NCBI GenBank assembly: GCA_963742345.1
Contig: CAVULO010000001.1
Span: 1 to 64,000 of the forward strand
Direction: 5' to 3'
DNA length: 64,000 nt
Source of the DNA: Pseudolabrys sp963742345
GTDB taxonomy: Bacteria > Pseudomonadota > Alphaproteobacteria > Rhizobiales > Xanthobacteraceae
Shown here: piece by piece, positions 29,858-38,352 of the stretch
Layout: each line of letters begins with the position of its first letter
How positions within the stretch are numbered: the stretch's first letter is position 1
Made by a program: the position numbers and the translations under genes
Notes under the pieces: model-generated
Told to the model about the DNA's origin: nothing
The model's database searches: none
The model's input: only the letters and a program-made list of their open reading frames with translations

Positions 29858-29950
29858 GGGCCGGTCATGACCGGCCCCTACTAGGGACGAATCCGTGCGA
29901 TGCTGGGCCGGTCATGACCGGCCCCTGCCAGGGACCAATCCGTGCGATGC
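29858..29950. repeat. REP-like palindrome, tandem copies 2 and 3
   Basis: The palindrome GGGCCGGTCATGACCGGCCC occurs at 29,858-29,877 and 29,905-29,924, each followed by CCT(A/G)C(T/C)AGGGA and then AATCCGTGCGATGC. The unit is therefore about 47 bp and tandem here, with a shorter single copy at 19,703. It lies between the SPOR and DedA genes. Confidence 0.85.
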
Positions 29951-29957
29951 GGACGGG

Positions 29958-30588
29958 TTATTCGGGCGGCGTCGCGGGCTTCTCGCGCCGGAAGTGGCGC
30001 CAGATCAGGAAGCCTACGAGTGCGACGCCGAAGACGATCAGGGCGATGATGCCGGCCTCACCGATGCGGTTCTCGAGGCGTGGTAGATCGCGGGCGAACT
30101 CGAAGCCCAGCAGACCGAACAAGACCGACCAGACGATACCGGCGATCGCGTTGTAGACGAAGAACTGGGGAAAGGGCATGTCGGAGATGCCGGCGACGAT
30201 GCTGGCGAGTGTCGTATGATCGGGAGGAAGCGTCCCACCATGACGGCACGGGCGCCGTAGCGCACAAAGAACTGGCGTGTGCGATCGAGGCGTTCGGGCG
30301 TGAGCACCGGCCCAGCGGCCATAGCGGACGACGACCTTCTGGCCGGCGGTATGGCCGATCCAGTACCCGCCCGGACCTCCGCAGGCGATGCCGACTGCGG
30401 AGGCGATGATCACACCGACGATCGAGAGATGCCCGCGTCCCGCGAACGCAGCGGCCGTGAGCAGGACAGTCTCACCCGGAAACGGCAGGCCAACACTTTC
30501 TCCGGCGACGGACAGGGCGACGACCATTGTAGCCGTACTGCGCGATCAGGTGGTGCAGGTGCAACGGCACGTGCCAGTCGACGGGCAT
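29958..30588 (-). CDS. DedA family membrane protein (frameshifted)
   Basis: Pieces in alternating frames give MPVDWHVPLHLHHLIAQYGY, then VVALSVAGESVGLPFPGETVLLTAAAFAGRG, GIACGGPGGYWIGHTAGQ, FFVRYGARAVMVGRFLPIIR and IAGIVWSVLFGLLGFEFARDL. PFPGE and GRFxPxxR are the hallmark motifs of the DedA/VTT fold. Two to three indels (near 30,525, 30,300 and 30,230) are required. Total length is about 210 residues, normal for DedA. Members are proposed lipid scramblases or flippases of the inner membrane. Confidence 0.8.
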
Positions 30589-31161
30589 GGCCGCAAGGTA
30601 AGCAGTTCGGGGCTAGCCAGCTCTAGCTTGGCCGAGGACGCGGGGCCACAGGAGAGCAGCAGTACCGCGACCACCAGCGGGACAACGAATGCAGCGTGAA
30701 TGATCCAACTGCGCTCTGTTGATGAGGAACGCAGAGCCTGGGGTGTCCGGGTCGTAGTACGCGGTGACGGTGTCCCCGGCGTGGAATCGCAATGCGACAT
30801 CCGTAGCCGCGTCCGGGGCGGGACGCCTCACGCAGTGTGCGACCCGGTCGGTACTGTAGCGGACCGCCGCCACCTCGTACGCGTACATCACGATCGGCTG
30901 CTGCACGGTGTGCCCCTGGGCGTCCTTGTGCGCGATCACATCGACTCGGATAATCGTCGCGGGCACGGTGTGCGCGCTCCGCAGCGGGAGCTCCTGGGCA
31001 CGGACCAGCCGCCAGCCGACAACCGTGAACAGAACGCACGCCGCCGCGGCCCCAGTACAGAATGGTCGGCCGGATCCCGCTCGCCTCGTGTGAGCGGGCG
31101 TCCTGTTTCTCCGGGTCGTGCGACCATGCTGATGGACTCCTGCCGTCAGCGCGCCGGGCAC
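30546..31161 (-). CDS. DUF3592 membrane protein (frameshifted)
   Basis: The recognisable part is a membrane segment ACVLFTVVGWRLV, then VPATIIRVDVIAHKDAQG, IVMYAYEVAAVRYSTDRV and FHAGDTVTAYYDPDTPGSAFLIN, the DUF3592 pattern in which a Y/W-x-V-x-G-x-x-Y block precedes a P-x-x-P-x-x-(A/S)-x-L block. A frame change near 30,720 restores a second membrane segment AAFVVPLVVAVLLLSCG. The start is uncertain (31,161 or 31,127). It may overlap the DedA start by about 40 nt. Function of the family is unknown. Confidence 0.6.
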
Positions 31162-31162
31162 G

Positions 31163-32783
31163 TCATTGCGACCCAGCGGCTACGGGAGCACTCGCGACCG
31201 TCGGCACGAAGAAGAGATCCTGAAAGTCGAAGCTGAAGTCGGCCAAGGGGGAGACCGCGACCATTGTCATGGTTCCGACCGTCCTTGTGGCGTGAGCGCC
31301 GAAACGTGACGAACGCGTCCTCGACGTGTGTCGCGCGCCAGTGTGCGACGAATGTGTCGTACTGCCAGTGTTCGAGGTCGCCCGTGAATGCGGGCGAGTG
31401 GCTGAATCGGAGCACCAGATGGCCGCCTTCGTCCCGGGCGATCGTCGCATCGCCGTACATCGCGTCGGTGTAGCGAGCGGCGTACTTCTCGAGCGGCAGC
31501 GATGGGTGCGAGTTCGCCGCGCGGGCGGCACGTTGCGCGCGCGCTCCGTCGCGCGGGCCACAGAATCCGAACGACGTTCGAAGGCACGCTAGCGGCACCC
31601 AGTCGGTGGGCGGCGCACCAGATAGGCGTCGACGACCCACTGGCAAAGGACGTCCGAGAGCGGACTCCATGTTCGTGAGCACGACGACGCCCGGAGCTTC
31701 TCGCCCGGCACGAGCTCCGTATGCGACGTCATTCCTGCGGCCGCCGCTGTGTGACACGATCTTCTGGCCACGGTAGTCGCGGAGCTCCCAGCCCAGGCCG
31801 TACGTGGCGAAATTCGGCGTTAGGGCATGGGCACGCATGGGCAGCGGCGTGATCGGCAGTATGGTTCGCGGCCCACATGTCTCGCGTGCGCTGGCCGACC
31901 AGAGGCGCCGGGTACCGAGTCGCCCGGAGTCGAGCTGGACGATCATCCACTTCGAGAGATCGGTGACGTTTGCATTCGTGCCGCCCGCTGGGGCAGTAGC
32001 GTCGACGGAGTCGAACGGAACGATCTCGACGGGGCCATCGGTGTCCCGTCCGTGTGGCGTGCCACGTTCGCGCCGGAGGGTCCAGCTCGAGCCCGGTGTA
32101 CGCCGGGGTCATCCCGAGGGGGTTGAGGATCTGGTGCTGGATGAAGGCTTCCCAACTCTGGCCTGTGACCGCGGGGAAGATCTCGCCGGCGGCGATGTAC
32201 ATCACGTTGTCGTAGGCGTATGCGGCGCGAAATCCCGGGACGAATTTGGCGGCATGGATCCGCCACACGACCTCGTGACGCGAGTAATTGGAATGGAACC
32301 AGTCAGGTCGCCGGCACCGAGCCCGAGCCCGCTGGGGGTGTAGCATGTCGCGGACGGTGAATTCGCGAGTGACGTACGGATCCGAGAGTCGGAATCCAGG
32401 ATGTACTGCGACACGCGGTCATCCCAGTGCAGCTTTCCCTCGTCCATCAGGATCGCGAGCGCCGCAGCCGTGAACGCCTTGGTGTTCGAGGCGATCTGGA
32501 AGAGCGTGTGGGCGTCGACTGGTGCGGCGTCCCCGAGCCGTTTGACGCCGTATCCCTTGGCGAGGACGACTCGACCGTCCTTCACGATCGCGATCGCGAG
32601 GCCTGGCGTGTCGAACTCCTTGAGCGCGTGAGCGACGTATGCGTCGAAATTGAAGGCAGCCCTGCCTTCTGTGCTGCTGACTGGAGGGGCGAGCCGAGCA
32701 TCAGAGCGATGCCAGCAGCGCCGGAAGGTGAGTCCCAGCTTTCGGTACCGAAAGCAAGCGGGCAGTATTGAGCGCAGGCGCAC
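31163..32783 (-). CDS. Serine hydrolase (class C beta-lactamase fold) with DUF3471 C-terminus, frameshifted
   Basis: The catalytic SxxK motif is FQIASNTKAFT (Ser at 32,487-32,489, Lys at 32,478-32,480). The second motif is YDN in FRAAYAYDNVMYIAAGEI, and the third is SHSGG (about 31,745). The C-terminal part YAARYTDAMYGDATIARDEGGHLVLRF with GDLEHWQYDTFVAHW is DUF3471. The start is probably the GTG at 32,783 with GAGG upstream; indels disturb the signal peptide (IALMLGSPLQSAAQ) and the frame near 32,340, 32,080, 31,950, 31,660 and 31,230. About 530 residues in all. Such proteins are D-aminopeptidase or esterase-like rather than true beta-lactamases; the substrate is not readable. Confidence 0.8.
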
Positions 32784-32812
32784 GAGAACCTCGATGAGCT
32801 TCGTTAGCGGTG

Positions 32813-33241
32813 TCAGTTGTGTGGAGGGGACGGCGCAATGATCCGCGGGTCCTCGTCCTGATGCAAGGGCCACAGGCCCATTTGGCAGAGCTCTTCCTCG
32901 AGCGTGCGAAGATGGCGTGGCCACACTGAAAGGGAGTATTGAAAAAAATTCCGGAGTGCGACCGGATCAGAGGCCAGAAACGTGGAGAGACGCTGGGCAC
33001 CTTTGCGTGTGTTGCAGCTCCTGCACGCCGTGACAAGGTTGCCACCGGACCGGTCGCCGCTTCGTACCTGCGGTTGCACGTGGTCCACCGTCAGCTCGGC
33101 AACGTCAAAGACATTACCGCAGTAGACACACCGGTAGTCGTCACGCGCAAACACATCCTGGCGTTGCATTCGGCAGATCCGGATATTCAGCTCATCAAGT
33201 ACGATCGACAGGGCAGAAAGCAGACCCAACGCCGATGCCAA
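32813..33241 (-). CDS. HNH endonuclease
   Basis: 142 residues in a clean frame. The core RDDYRCVYCGNVFDVAELTVDHVQPQVRSGDRSGGNLVTACRSCN has the paired CxxC zinc ligands and the H-N-H residues of the HNH nuclease fold. A helical tail follows. The start may be the TTG at 33,241 or the ATG at 33,169 (MQRQDVFARDDYRC); neither has a clear Shine-Dalgarno. It is divergent from the membrane-protein gene starting at 33,246. Freestanding HNH proteins of this size can be restriction-like, repair-related or mobile-element functions. Confidence 0.8.
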   Translation of the reverse strand: MASALGLLSALSIVLDELNIRICRMQRQDVFARDDYRCVYCGNVFDVAELTVDHVQPQVRSGDRSGGNLVTACRSCNTRKGAQRLSTFLASDPVALRNFFQYSLSVWPRHLRTLEEELCQMGLWPLHQDEDPRIIAPSPPHN

Positions 33242-33245
33242 GTGA

Positions 33246-33995
33246 ATGATTAACTGGGTTCACGCAGGGCCGACGATTCTTGCGGCATTTCTCGCCTCGC
33301 TGGTTGAATTCGTCGAGGCGTTCACGATCGTGCTGGCGGCAGGGACCATGCGCGGATGGCGCGGAGCGCTAACCGGTGTGGCAGCAGGGCTGGCGGCACT
33401 TGTACTGATTGTCGTGGCAGGCGGGTCTCTGCTCTCGCGATTTCCGCTGGCGGAGCTGCGGCTAGTAGTCGGAGTGCTGCTTCTGCTCTTTGGCATGCGG
33501 TGGCTGCGAAAGTCAACACTTCGCGCAGCCGGGATCATCAGCCTTCACGATGAGTCGGCCGTGTACACATCAGAAACGGCAGCACTTCGCGGTGGTGCCG
33601 TCCACGGATCTGGTATCGACGCAGTGGCTGCGATTACCGCGTTCAATGGAGTACTCGTCGAGGGTATCGAAGTTGTATTCATCGTTATCGCCATAGGTGC
33701 TGCGGGACACTTGCTCGTACCTGCCGCGATTGGCGCCGCGACTGCTGGTGTCGTGGTTCTTACGGCTGGAATGCTCCTCCGCGTACCGCTAACCCGTGTG
33801 CCTGAGAATTCGCTCAAGCTCGTGGTGGGTGTGTTGCTCAGCGCGTTTGGCACCTTCTGGATTGGCGAAGGTGCTGGTTATACGTGGCCTGGTGATGACC
33901 TGTCCGTCATCTGGCTTGCAGCGTTGTATTTATGTTCAGCGCTTGGCATTGCTCTGATTGCGAAGCGCCTTCTTCTTGCAACAGCAACAACATGA
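33246..33995 (+). CDS. Predicted multi-pass membrane protein (COG4280-like)
   Basis: 249 residues, at least seven hydrophobic segments in an internal two-fold pattern: FLASLVEFVEAFTIVLAAG with an acidic pair in helix 1, and FNGVLVEGIEVVFIVIAIG with the matching pair later. LRLVVGVLLLLFGMRWLRK and LKLVVGVLLSAFGTFWIGE are likewise repeated. This repeated acidic-helix layout resembles inverted-repeat transporters of the kind grouped in COG4280. The last bases overlap the next ATG (ATGA), so the two are translationally coupled. No substrate is inferred. Confidence 0.65.
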   Translation: MINWVHAGPTILAAFLASLVEFVEAFTIVLAAGTMRGWRGALTGVAAGLAALVLIVVAGGSLLSRFPLAELRLVVGVLLLLFGMRWLRKSTLRAAGIISLHDESAVYTSETAALRGGAVHGSGIDAVAAITAFNGVLVEGIEVVFIVIAIGAAGHLLVPAAIGAATAGVVVLTAGMLLRVPLTRVPENSLKLVVGVLLSAFGTFWIGEGAGYTWPGDDLSVIWLAALYLCSALGIALIAKRLLLATATT

Positions 33996-34462
33996 CTCGT
34001 GTACTGCGGCCCCTTGTATCCGCCTTACGGGCAGTCTTGCTGCTGAATTCGTCGATGAATGGAGTCTATGCAGCCGTGACGATCGCATGGATCACAGCGA
34101 TCGTGGTACTCAGACCACACGGTGCGGGTAGCCAGACAATCCTTGTCGTGACCGCCGGATCACATACCGCTGACGGATTCATGCTGGGAGGACCGCTCCT
34201 AGCATTTGGGCTGGATCTGATCTTCGGCGACATCGGTGATACTCCGGCTGCGGAGTACAGCCCGGAGCCGGTCCGGCAAAGAGAAGGCTTAGTCGCGACG
34301 CGTGATCTTCAGGTCAGATCCGACCTCGTAGTGCATCTCGCCGTCCGCACCGAGAGTCATGCGAATCTCAGTGCCGACTGGAACACGAAGGACCAGGCCG
34401 CCGATTTCCACAGCCATCGTGCTCGTTGCACTGGGCTTCACAACTACAGACTGCTGACCTGA
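33992..34462 (+). CDS. Small membrane protein coupled to the COG4280-like gene
   Basis: The ATG at 33,992 overlaps the previous stop. The first 95 residues look real: TRVLRPLVSALRAVLLLNSSM, YAAVTIAWITAIVVL and a hydrophobic GGPLLAFGLDLIFGD. The rest of the frame (from about 34,289) runs antisense through the winged-helix gene and has the composition of shadow sequence. Either the two genes truly overlap tail to tail by 174 nt or the real stop has been lost by an indel near 34,270. No family recognised. Confidence 0.5.
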   Translation: MTRVLRPLVSALRAVLLLNSSMNGVYAAVTIAWITAIVVLRPHGAGSQTILVVTAGSHTADGFMLGGPLLAFGLDLIFGDIGDTPAAEYSPEPVRQREGLVATRDLQVRSDLVVHLAVRTESHANLSADWNTKDQAADFHSHRARCTGLHNYRLLT

Positions 34463-34876
34463 CGTATTGAGCTGGACTGATCCCTGAGGGACAAGTTCAG
34501 GTGCTGTACTGTAATGTGGTTGTGTGGATTCCGGAATGGCTCTCCGACGACCAAGTGCCCAGGAGCTAAGCCGATAGTCATGACCTCGACCTGAATGGCT
34601 TGCACGTTCCAGAACTCCTAACTCAAGCAGCTGCGTCACACCACGCTGCGCCATTCTTAATGAGTACGAAGCACGAGCTGCCAATTGCTCATACGTCAGG
34701 CGAGTCCAATCCCATGGAACAATTACCAGATCGAGGATAGCTCGGAGAAGTAGAATTGCAGGTACGCGGCCAGCAATTTTTCCTGCCACCGCATTCCAAC
34801 TCACATACTGATCGACCCCGACAAGTCCCATTGCCCTAGCGGCTAACCTGAACCAGCCTGGCGGGATCATCAGCAA
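34289..34876 (-). CDS. Winged-helix DNA-binding protein
   Basis: 195 residues. A helix-turn-helix is readable in RLTYEQLAARASYSLRMAQRGVTQLLELGVLERASHSGRGHDYRLS, the winged-helix arrangement found in plasmid and phage replication or regulatory proteins. The N-terminus IPPGWFRLAARAMGLV and the C-terminal beta-rich part (VEIGGLVLRVPVGTEIRMTL) are not recognised. It lies close to the AT-rich region and the plasmid-type initiator, which suggests a role in replication or its control. Confidence 0.6.
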   Translation of the reverse strand: MLMIPPGWFRLAARAMGLVGVDQYVSWNAVAGKIAGRVPAILLLRAILDLVIVPWDWTRLTYEQLAARASYSLRMAQRGVTQLLELGVLERASHSGRGHDYRLSSWALGRRRAIPESTQPHYSTAPELVPQGSVQLNTSGQQSVVVKPSATSTMAVEIGGLVLRVPVGTEIRMTLGADGEMHYEVGSDLKITRRD

Positions 34877-35930
34877 CTTGTTCGGAGAACTCGGCGTTCC
34901 ACGAGACGTGAGAAGTGATGCTGCATCCTTCCCGCCGAAAGACCACTGATAGACCTCAGCCGATCATCCGCCACGACAACCCGTAGAGCCGAGATGATCT
35001 TTCAGCCAACTGCTGATCTGATATGCGCCCCAAGACATTGCAGCAGAAATGCGACAAGCCGGATATCACGGAGCTGATCGAACGTTAAGAACGGATTTTG
35101 CGCAAAGGCTGCCGCTACAGCTTGTACCACAAGGTCATCCAGAATCCCTTGCGGCAGCGTATCAACATCAGCAAGCGGCTTATTGTATAACCCGCTATCA
35201 GTCGAGGAAACGTTCACCAGGAGTCATACCTCGAGCTCACGTTAGACAGATAAAACGAACACAGACGAACGTACGCCAACCGTCATACCAACACAATGAA
35301 ATTGTTTTACGACCCATTATCACCCAGGTAGACGGTCAACCATGTACCACAGGATAACACGTAACTCACTATCTAGTATAGACTTAGAACTGCCTATATA
35401 CCGGGTGTTTGCGAATCGTTGAGACTCTAAGCCCGTTCATTAGCGACATGGCCTTAGCTCAGGAGCTACAGCATACACACCCCGCACTAGGTCACCAGGT
35501 ACCAACTAGAGAATCCAAATAGGCCACGTAGTTGCTTCTCCACACAAGAGCTATGAGGGGATGACGTACATATAACCTCGATCAACAGAACCATGAGACA
35601 TCTCTGGAAGAACTGTGACGGTTGGAGGACCAAGATCTGTAGATCTCCAACACAAGGGAGCCCTGCTCAATAATTGCTAACCTCCATAGTTGCGATTAGT
35701 TGGTGCACATAGACACAAGATTATTGGCTCCTCACTGTTTGTCAGTTTGGAAATTCCCTTAAGAGGAAACAACAACCCAACCCGTATGCTCTAGATGCAA
35801 GTGTGGCTAAGGAGGTCCATCGGTTCTATCTGTAGCGTTATTCGCGAGAGGTACCGGGAGCAGTGGGGGTTGAGAGGCTGGAATGTGTGGGCTAACACAG
35901 AAGGGTCAGAGTGGATAAGTTGGGGGGCCT
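34877..35930. other. AT-rich, gene-poor region upstream of the replication initiator; candidate origin
   Basis: This kilobase is clearly richer in A and T than anything else in the window, especially 35,220-35,800. Apart from a 71-codon frame at 35,002-35,217 I see no gene. AGTGGATAA at 35,910-35,918 differs by one base from a DnaA box. I could not find convincing iterons by eye. Position and composition fit an origin region for the initiator gene that follows. Confidence 0.45.
35002..35217 (-). CDS. Hypothetical small protein
   Basis: A 71-codon frame from a GTG at 35,217 with balanced composition (DTLPQGILDDLVVQAVAAAF, FDQLRDIRLVAFLLQCLGAH), unlike the shadow frames of GC-rich DNA. No Shine-Dalgarno is evident and no family is recognised. 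It sits in the AT-rich region between the winged-helix protein and the replication initiator, where small copy-control or partition proteins often lie. Confidence 0.35.
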   Translation of the reverse strand: MNVSSTDSGLYNKPLADVDTLPQGILDDLVVQAVAAAFAQNPFLTFDQLRDIRLVAFLLQCLGAHIRSAVG

Positions 35931-37721
35931 ATGCGAGCGAGTGAATTGGGATCCGTGGCTGAAGTTCCGTGGGAAGATTTGTTGCTTGGCCGACTCCGTG
36001 AAAGCGGGGTCTATCCAATCGCATTGCAGCTTGTGGATTTACCAATTATCCGAGCTGTGCAGAAACTGGAGATTGCGGAGAAGGCTGGTAACAGGCTTCC
36101 GGTGTGTGCGTATACCGCGGAGCTGAATGGACGACGGCCAGATGGATCGCAATACAGGGTAGTGGTCAAAGGGGATGATCGACACGGTCTGCCGTATGGT
36201 GCCGATGGTGACATCTTCTTTGCGTTGTTCAAAATCGCCGATGAGATGACGAATGCTGATCGGGTAAACCTCTTCTCCACAGGTGAATTCCGAGATCCAA
36301 GTATTGGGATGATTGCTCGAGCCATGGGGCGGCCAATGAACGGGGATACCAGCCGCCGCATTCGTGAAGCATTGCACAGGCTCTCGCATGTCAGAATCGA
36401 GATGCATGTGAATCAGCAGGTCGCCGATATCGGGCTGGCATTACTGGGCAATGGGAGCGCTAGAAGCTCTGTCGATAGCCAGATAGCTCACGATGGGAAG
36501 CCAGTTCTTCAACCGGCTGAACCAGACGGTCCACCCGTACCACGGCCGAGAAAGGGTGCAGATACCATTGGTGTAATCCACGTTCTCGAATATGCGGTCA
36601 AGCGGAGCTATGACAGGCGAGAAGAAGGCGAAGACTGGATTGCACATTTGCAGATCAACCCTGTGTGGTTGCGCGAACTTGCTGGAGGTTGGGCTGCGTG
36701 GATCAATGTCGAGCGATATGTAGCGCTCCGTAGCCCGATTGCGAAGCGTCTCTATCAACTCTTCGCTGGTGAATCGGCCCGTGGAGTCGCTACGCCGTGG
36801 ACTGTGGAGCTCAGCGATCTTCAATCCAGGTGCGGGATGGCAGGACTATCTCGTCGGCCAGCAGCAGTGCGCGCATCAGTCGAGGAGGCTGCTGCGGAAC
36901 TGGTGAATTCCGAGGTGCTCTCGAGCGTGCAGTGTGAAAAGGTGAGTCGTGGCCGGTACGTCTTTACGTTTGTGCCAGGTGCGCAACTACGAATGGCAGC
37001 ACTGCTTCGCGGCGTTGGCGCCCTCGATGTGCGGGAATTGCGGATCCAGCGTATGCTGTTGCGGCATTTTGGCGTGACGCGCGAAAACGCCGACAGGATA
37101 CTTGCTGAACGGCCGAGCCGAGTACATGAGGCTTTGCAGTATCTGCTTTACGTGCGTGATATCGACCACACGCGTGTAAAGCGGAGCTGGTCAGCGTATT
37201 TGCTGAAACTGGTCGATGGCGACGCCAATTTTTCGGGTGACGTCAGGTATCAACAATGGCTGGCTCGCCGACGAAGGGGAGTAGTGAACTGGCCCGGGAA
37301 TGTTTCCTCGAGAGCAGTGCGGGGTGATGATGAACATCACAGCACTACAGAATCCACAGTAGCCAGGCCTCGAGTCCTGGGTGACATCGCCCTCGTTCCT
37401 CCACTTCCGCGGATCCCGCTGATCGACGCATCGCGGACGGCTGCGGTTTCAACGAATGCAGCGGAACTCTGGAGTGCGGTACGGACCAAAGCAGCAGCAC
37501 AATATCCGTCTACCCATGCAGTGTACGTCGAGGATCTCGCCGCGTTCGACCTGGTGGACGACACGCTGACCTGTGTAACCGCGACAGCGTTTACGCTTCA
37601 AATGCTCGAACGGGCTGGATTCGTAGCGATCGAGAAAGAGCTACAAGGCAAGACCGATAACCGTGTCTCCAGGCTACGAGTGGAGATCTTCGATCCCGCC
37701 CGTCACACCACGCATTTTTGA
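35931..37721 (+). CDS. Plasmid replication initiator protein A (RPA family)
   Basis: 596 residues in one clean frame from the ATG at 35,931. The N-terminal 300 residues carry the RPA pattern: HGLPYGADGDIFFALFKIADEM, then a winged-helix segment SRRIREALHRLSHVRIEM and NVERYVALRSPIAKRLYQLF. The same order is found in initiators of Deinococcus and other plasmids. The C-terminal half (RMLLRHFGVTRENADRILAERP, LQYLLYVRDIDHTRVKRSWSAYL) resembles helical C-domains of these initiators. It lies directly downstream of an AT-rich region. A chromosomal relic or an integrative element is possible, but the gene looks intact. Confidence 0.78.
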   Translation: MRASELGSVAEVPWEDLLLGRLRESGVYPIALQLVDLPIIRAVQKLEIAEKAGNRLPVCAYTAELNGRRPDGSQYRVVVKGDDRHGLPYGADGDIFFALFKIADEMTNADRVNLFSTGEFRDPSIGMIARAMGRPMNGDTSRRIREALHRLSHVRIEMHVNQQVADIGLALLGNGSARSSVDSQIAHDGKPVLQPAEPDGPPVPRPRKGADTIGVIHVLEYAVKRSYDRREEGEDWIAHLQINPVWLRELAGGWAAWINVERYVALRSPIAKRLYQLFAGESARGVATPWTVELSDLQSRCGMAGLSRRPAAVRASVEEAAAELVNSEVLSSVQCEKVSRGRYVFTFVPGAQLRMAALLRGVGALDVRELRIQRMLLRHFGVTRENADRILAERPSRVHEALQYLLYVRDIDHTRVKRSWSAYLLKLVDGDANFSGDVRYQQWLARRRRGVVNWPGNVSSRAVRGDDEHHSTTESTVARPRVLGDIALVPPLPRIPLIDASRTAAVSTNAAELWSAVRTKAAAQYPSTHAVYVEDLAAFDLVDDTLTCVTATAFTLQMLERAGFVAIEKELQGKTDNRVSRLRVEIFDPARHTTHF

Positions 37722-37746
37722 CGGAAAGCGTCTGCTCGAGAAACGA

Positions 37747-37784
37747 CAAACCCCCTGATGCCAACTTGGCACCAGGGGGGTTTG
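37747..37784. terminator. Bidirectional intrinsic terminator
   Basis: CAAACCCCCTGATGCCAA and TTGGCACCAGGGGGGTTTG form a long stem with one mismatch and one bulge and almost no loop. It lies between the convergent initiator (+) and lipoprotein (-) genes, with A/T-rich arm ends that can act on both strands. Confidence 0.8.
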
Positions 37785-37809
37785 GTCCCGTCGAACTCAG
37801 ACAGTTGCC

Positions 37810-38193
37810 TTACTGCTTCTTGAAGCCGAACGATGTGACCGTATCACCGTTCTCAGTAAGGATTCCTGCGACACTGTCGCTGGAGATGTAATTGCCGCTG
37901 AAGGTGATGACTTCAGAATCATTGAAGTCCATCGTGAAACCGATTGCCGGCGGGTTGGAGGTCCCGGAGAGCGAGCAGGTGAAGTTGTTCGAACTCGACC
38001 CCGACGTTGAAACTGCAGTACATGTCCCGCTGACCGCAGTTCCGGACTGGGTTGTCGTCGTGGTGATGGAGATGCTGTTGCTGTCGACCTGCACCAACCC
38101 CTTCCATGTGCCGCTGTAGATTTTCTTTGGTGCTGAACTGCTGCTGCATGCCGCGATTAGAACGGCCAAGCCGAGTATGACGAGCTGCTTCAT
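37810..38193 (-). CDS. Small secreted lipoprotein
   Basis: 127 residues. The signal MKQLVILGLAVLIAAC ends in a clear lipobox with Cys16. The ATG at 38,193 follows AGGGAG. The mature part is a Ser/Thr-rich beta domain (YSGTWKGLVQV, SGTCTAVSTSGSSSNNFTCSLSG, FTMDFNDSEVITFSGNYISSDSVAGILT) with two Cys that could form a disulfide. It is a lipocalin-like small-barrel pattern; no named family. Codon use and clean frame match the neighbours. Confidence 0.7.
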   Translation of the reverse strand: MKQLVILGLAVLIAACSSSSAPKKIYSGTWKGLVQVDSNSISITTTTTQSGTAVSGTCTAVSTSGSSSNNFTCSLSGTSNPPAIGFTMDFNDSEVITFSGNYISSDSVAGILTENGDTVTSFGFKKQ

Positions 38194-38352
38194 GCATGCT
38201 CCCTGGTCTATTGCTTCGGATTATCAGGAATTGCCGATGCAGAATTGCGCTCGGCCCGGACCTGTTGTTGCACCAACTTGCCCCGACCCGTGGCCGGTTA
38301 GCCCCGCGGATCTTTGGCAATGCTGGGGGTAGACGCCCCGGGAGTCAGTCGG

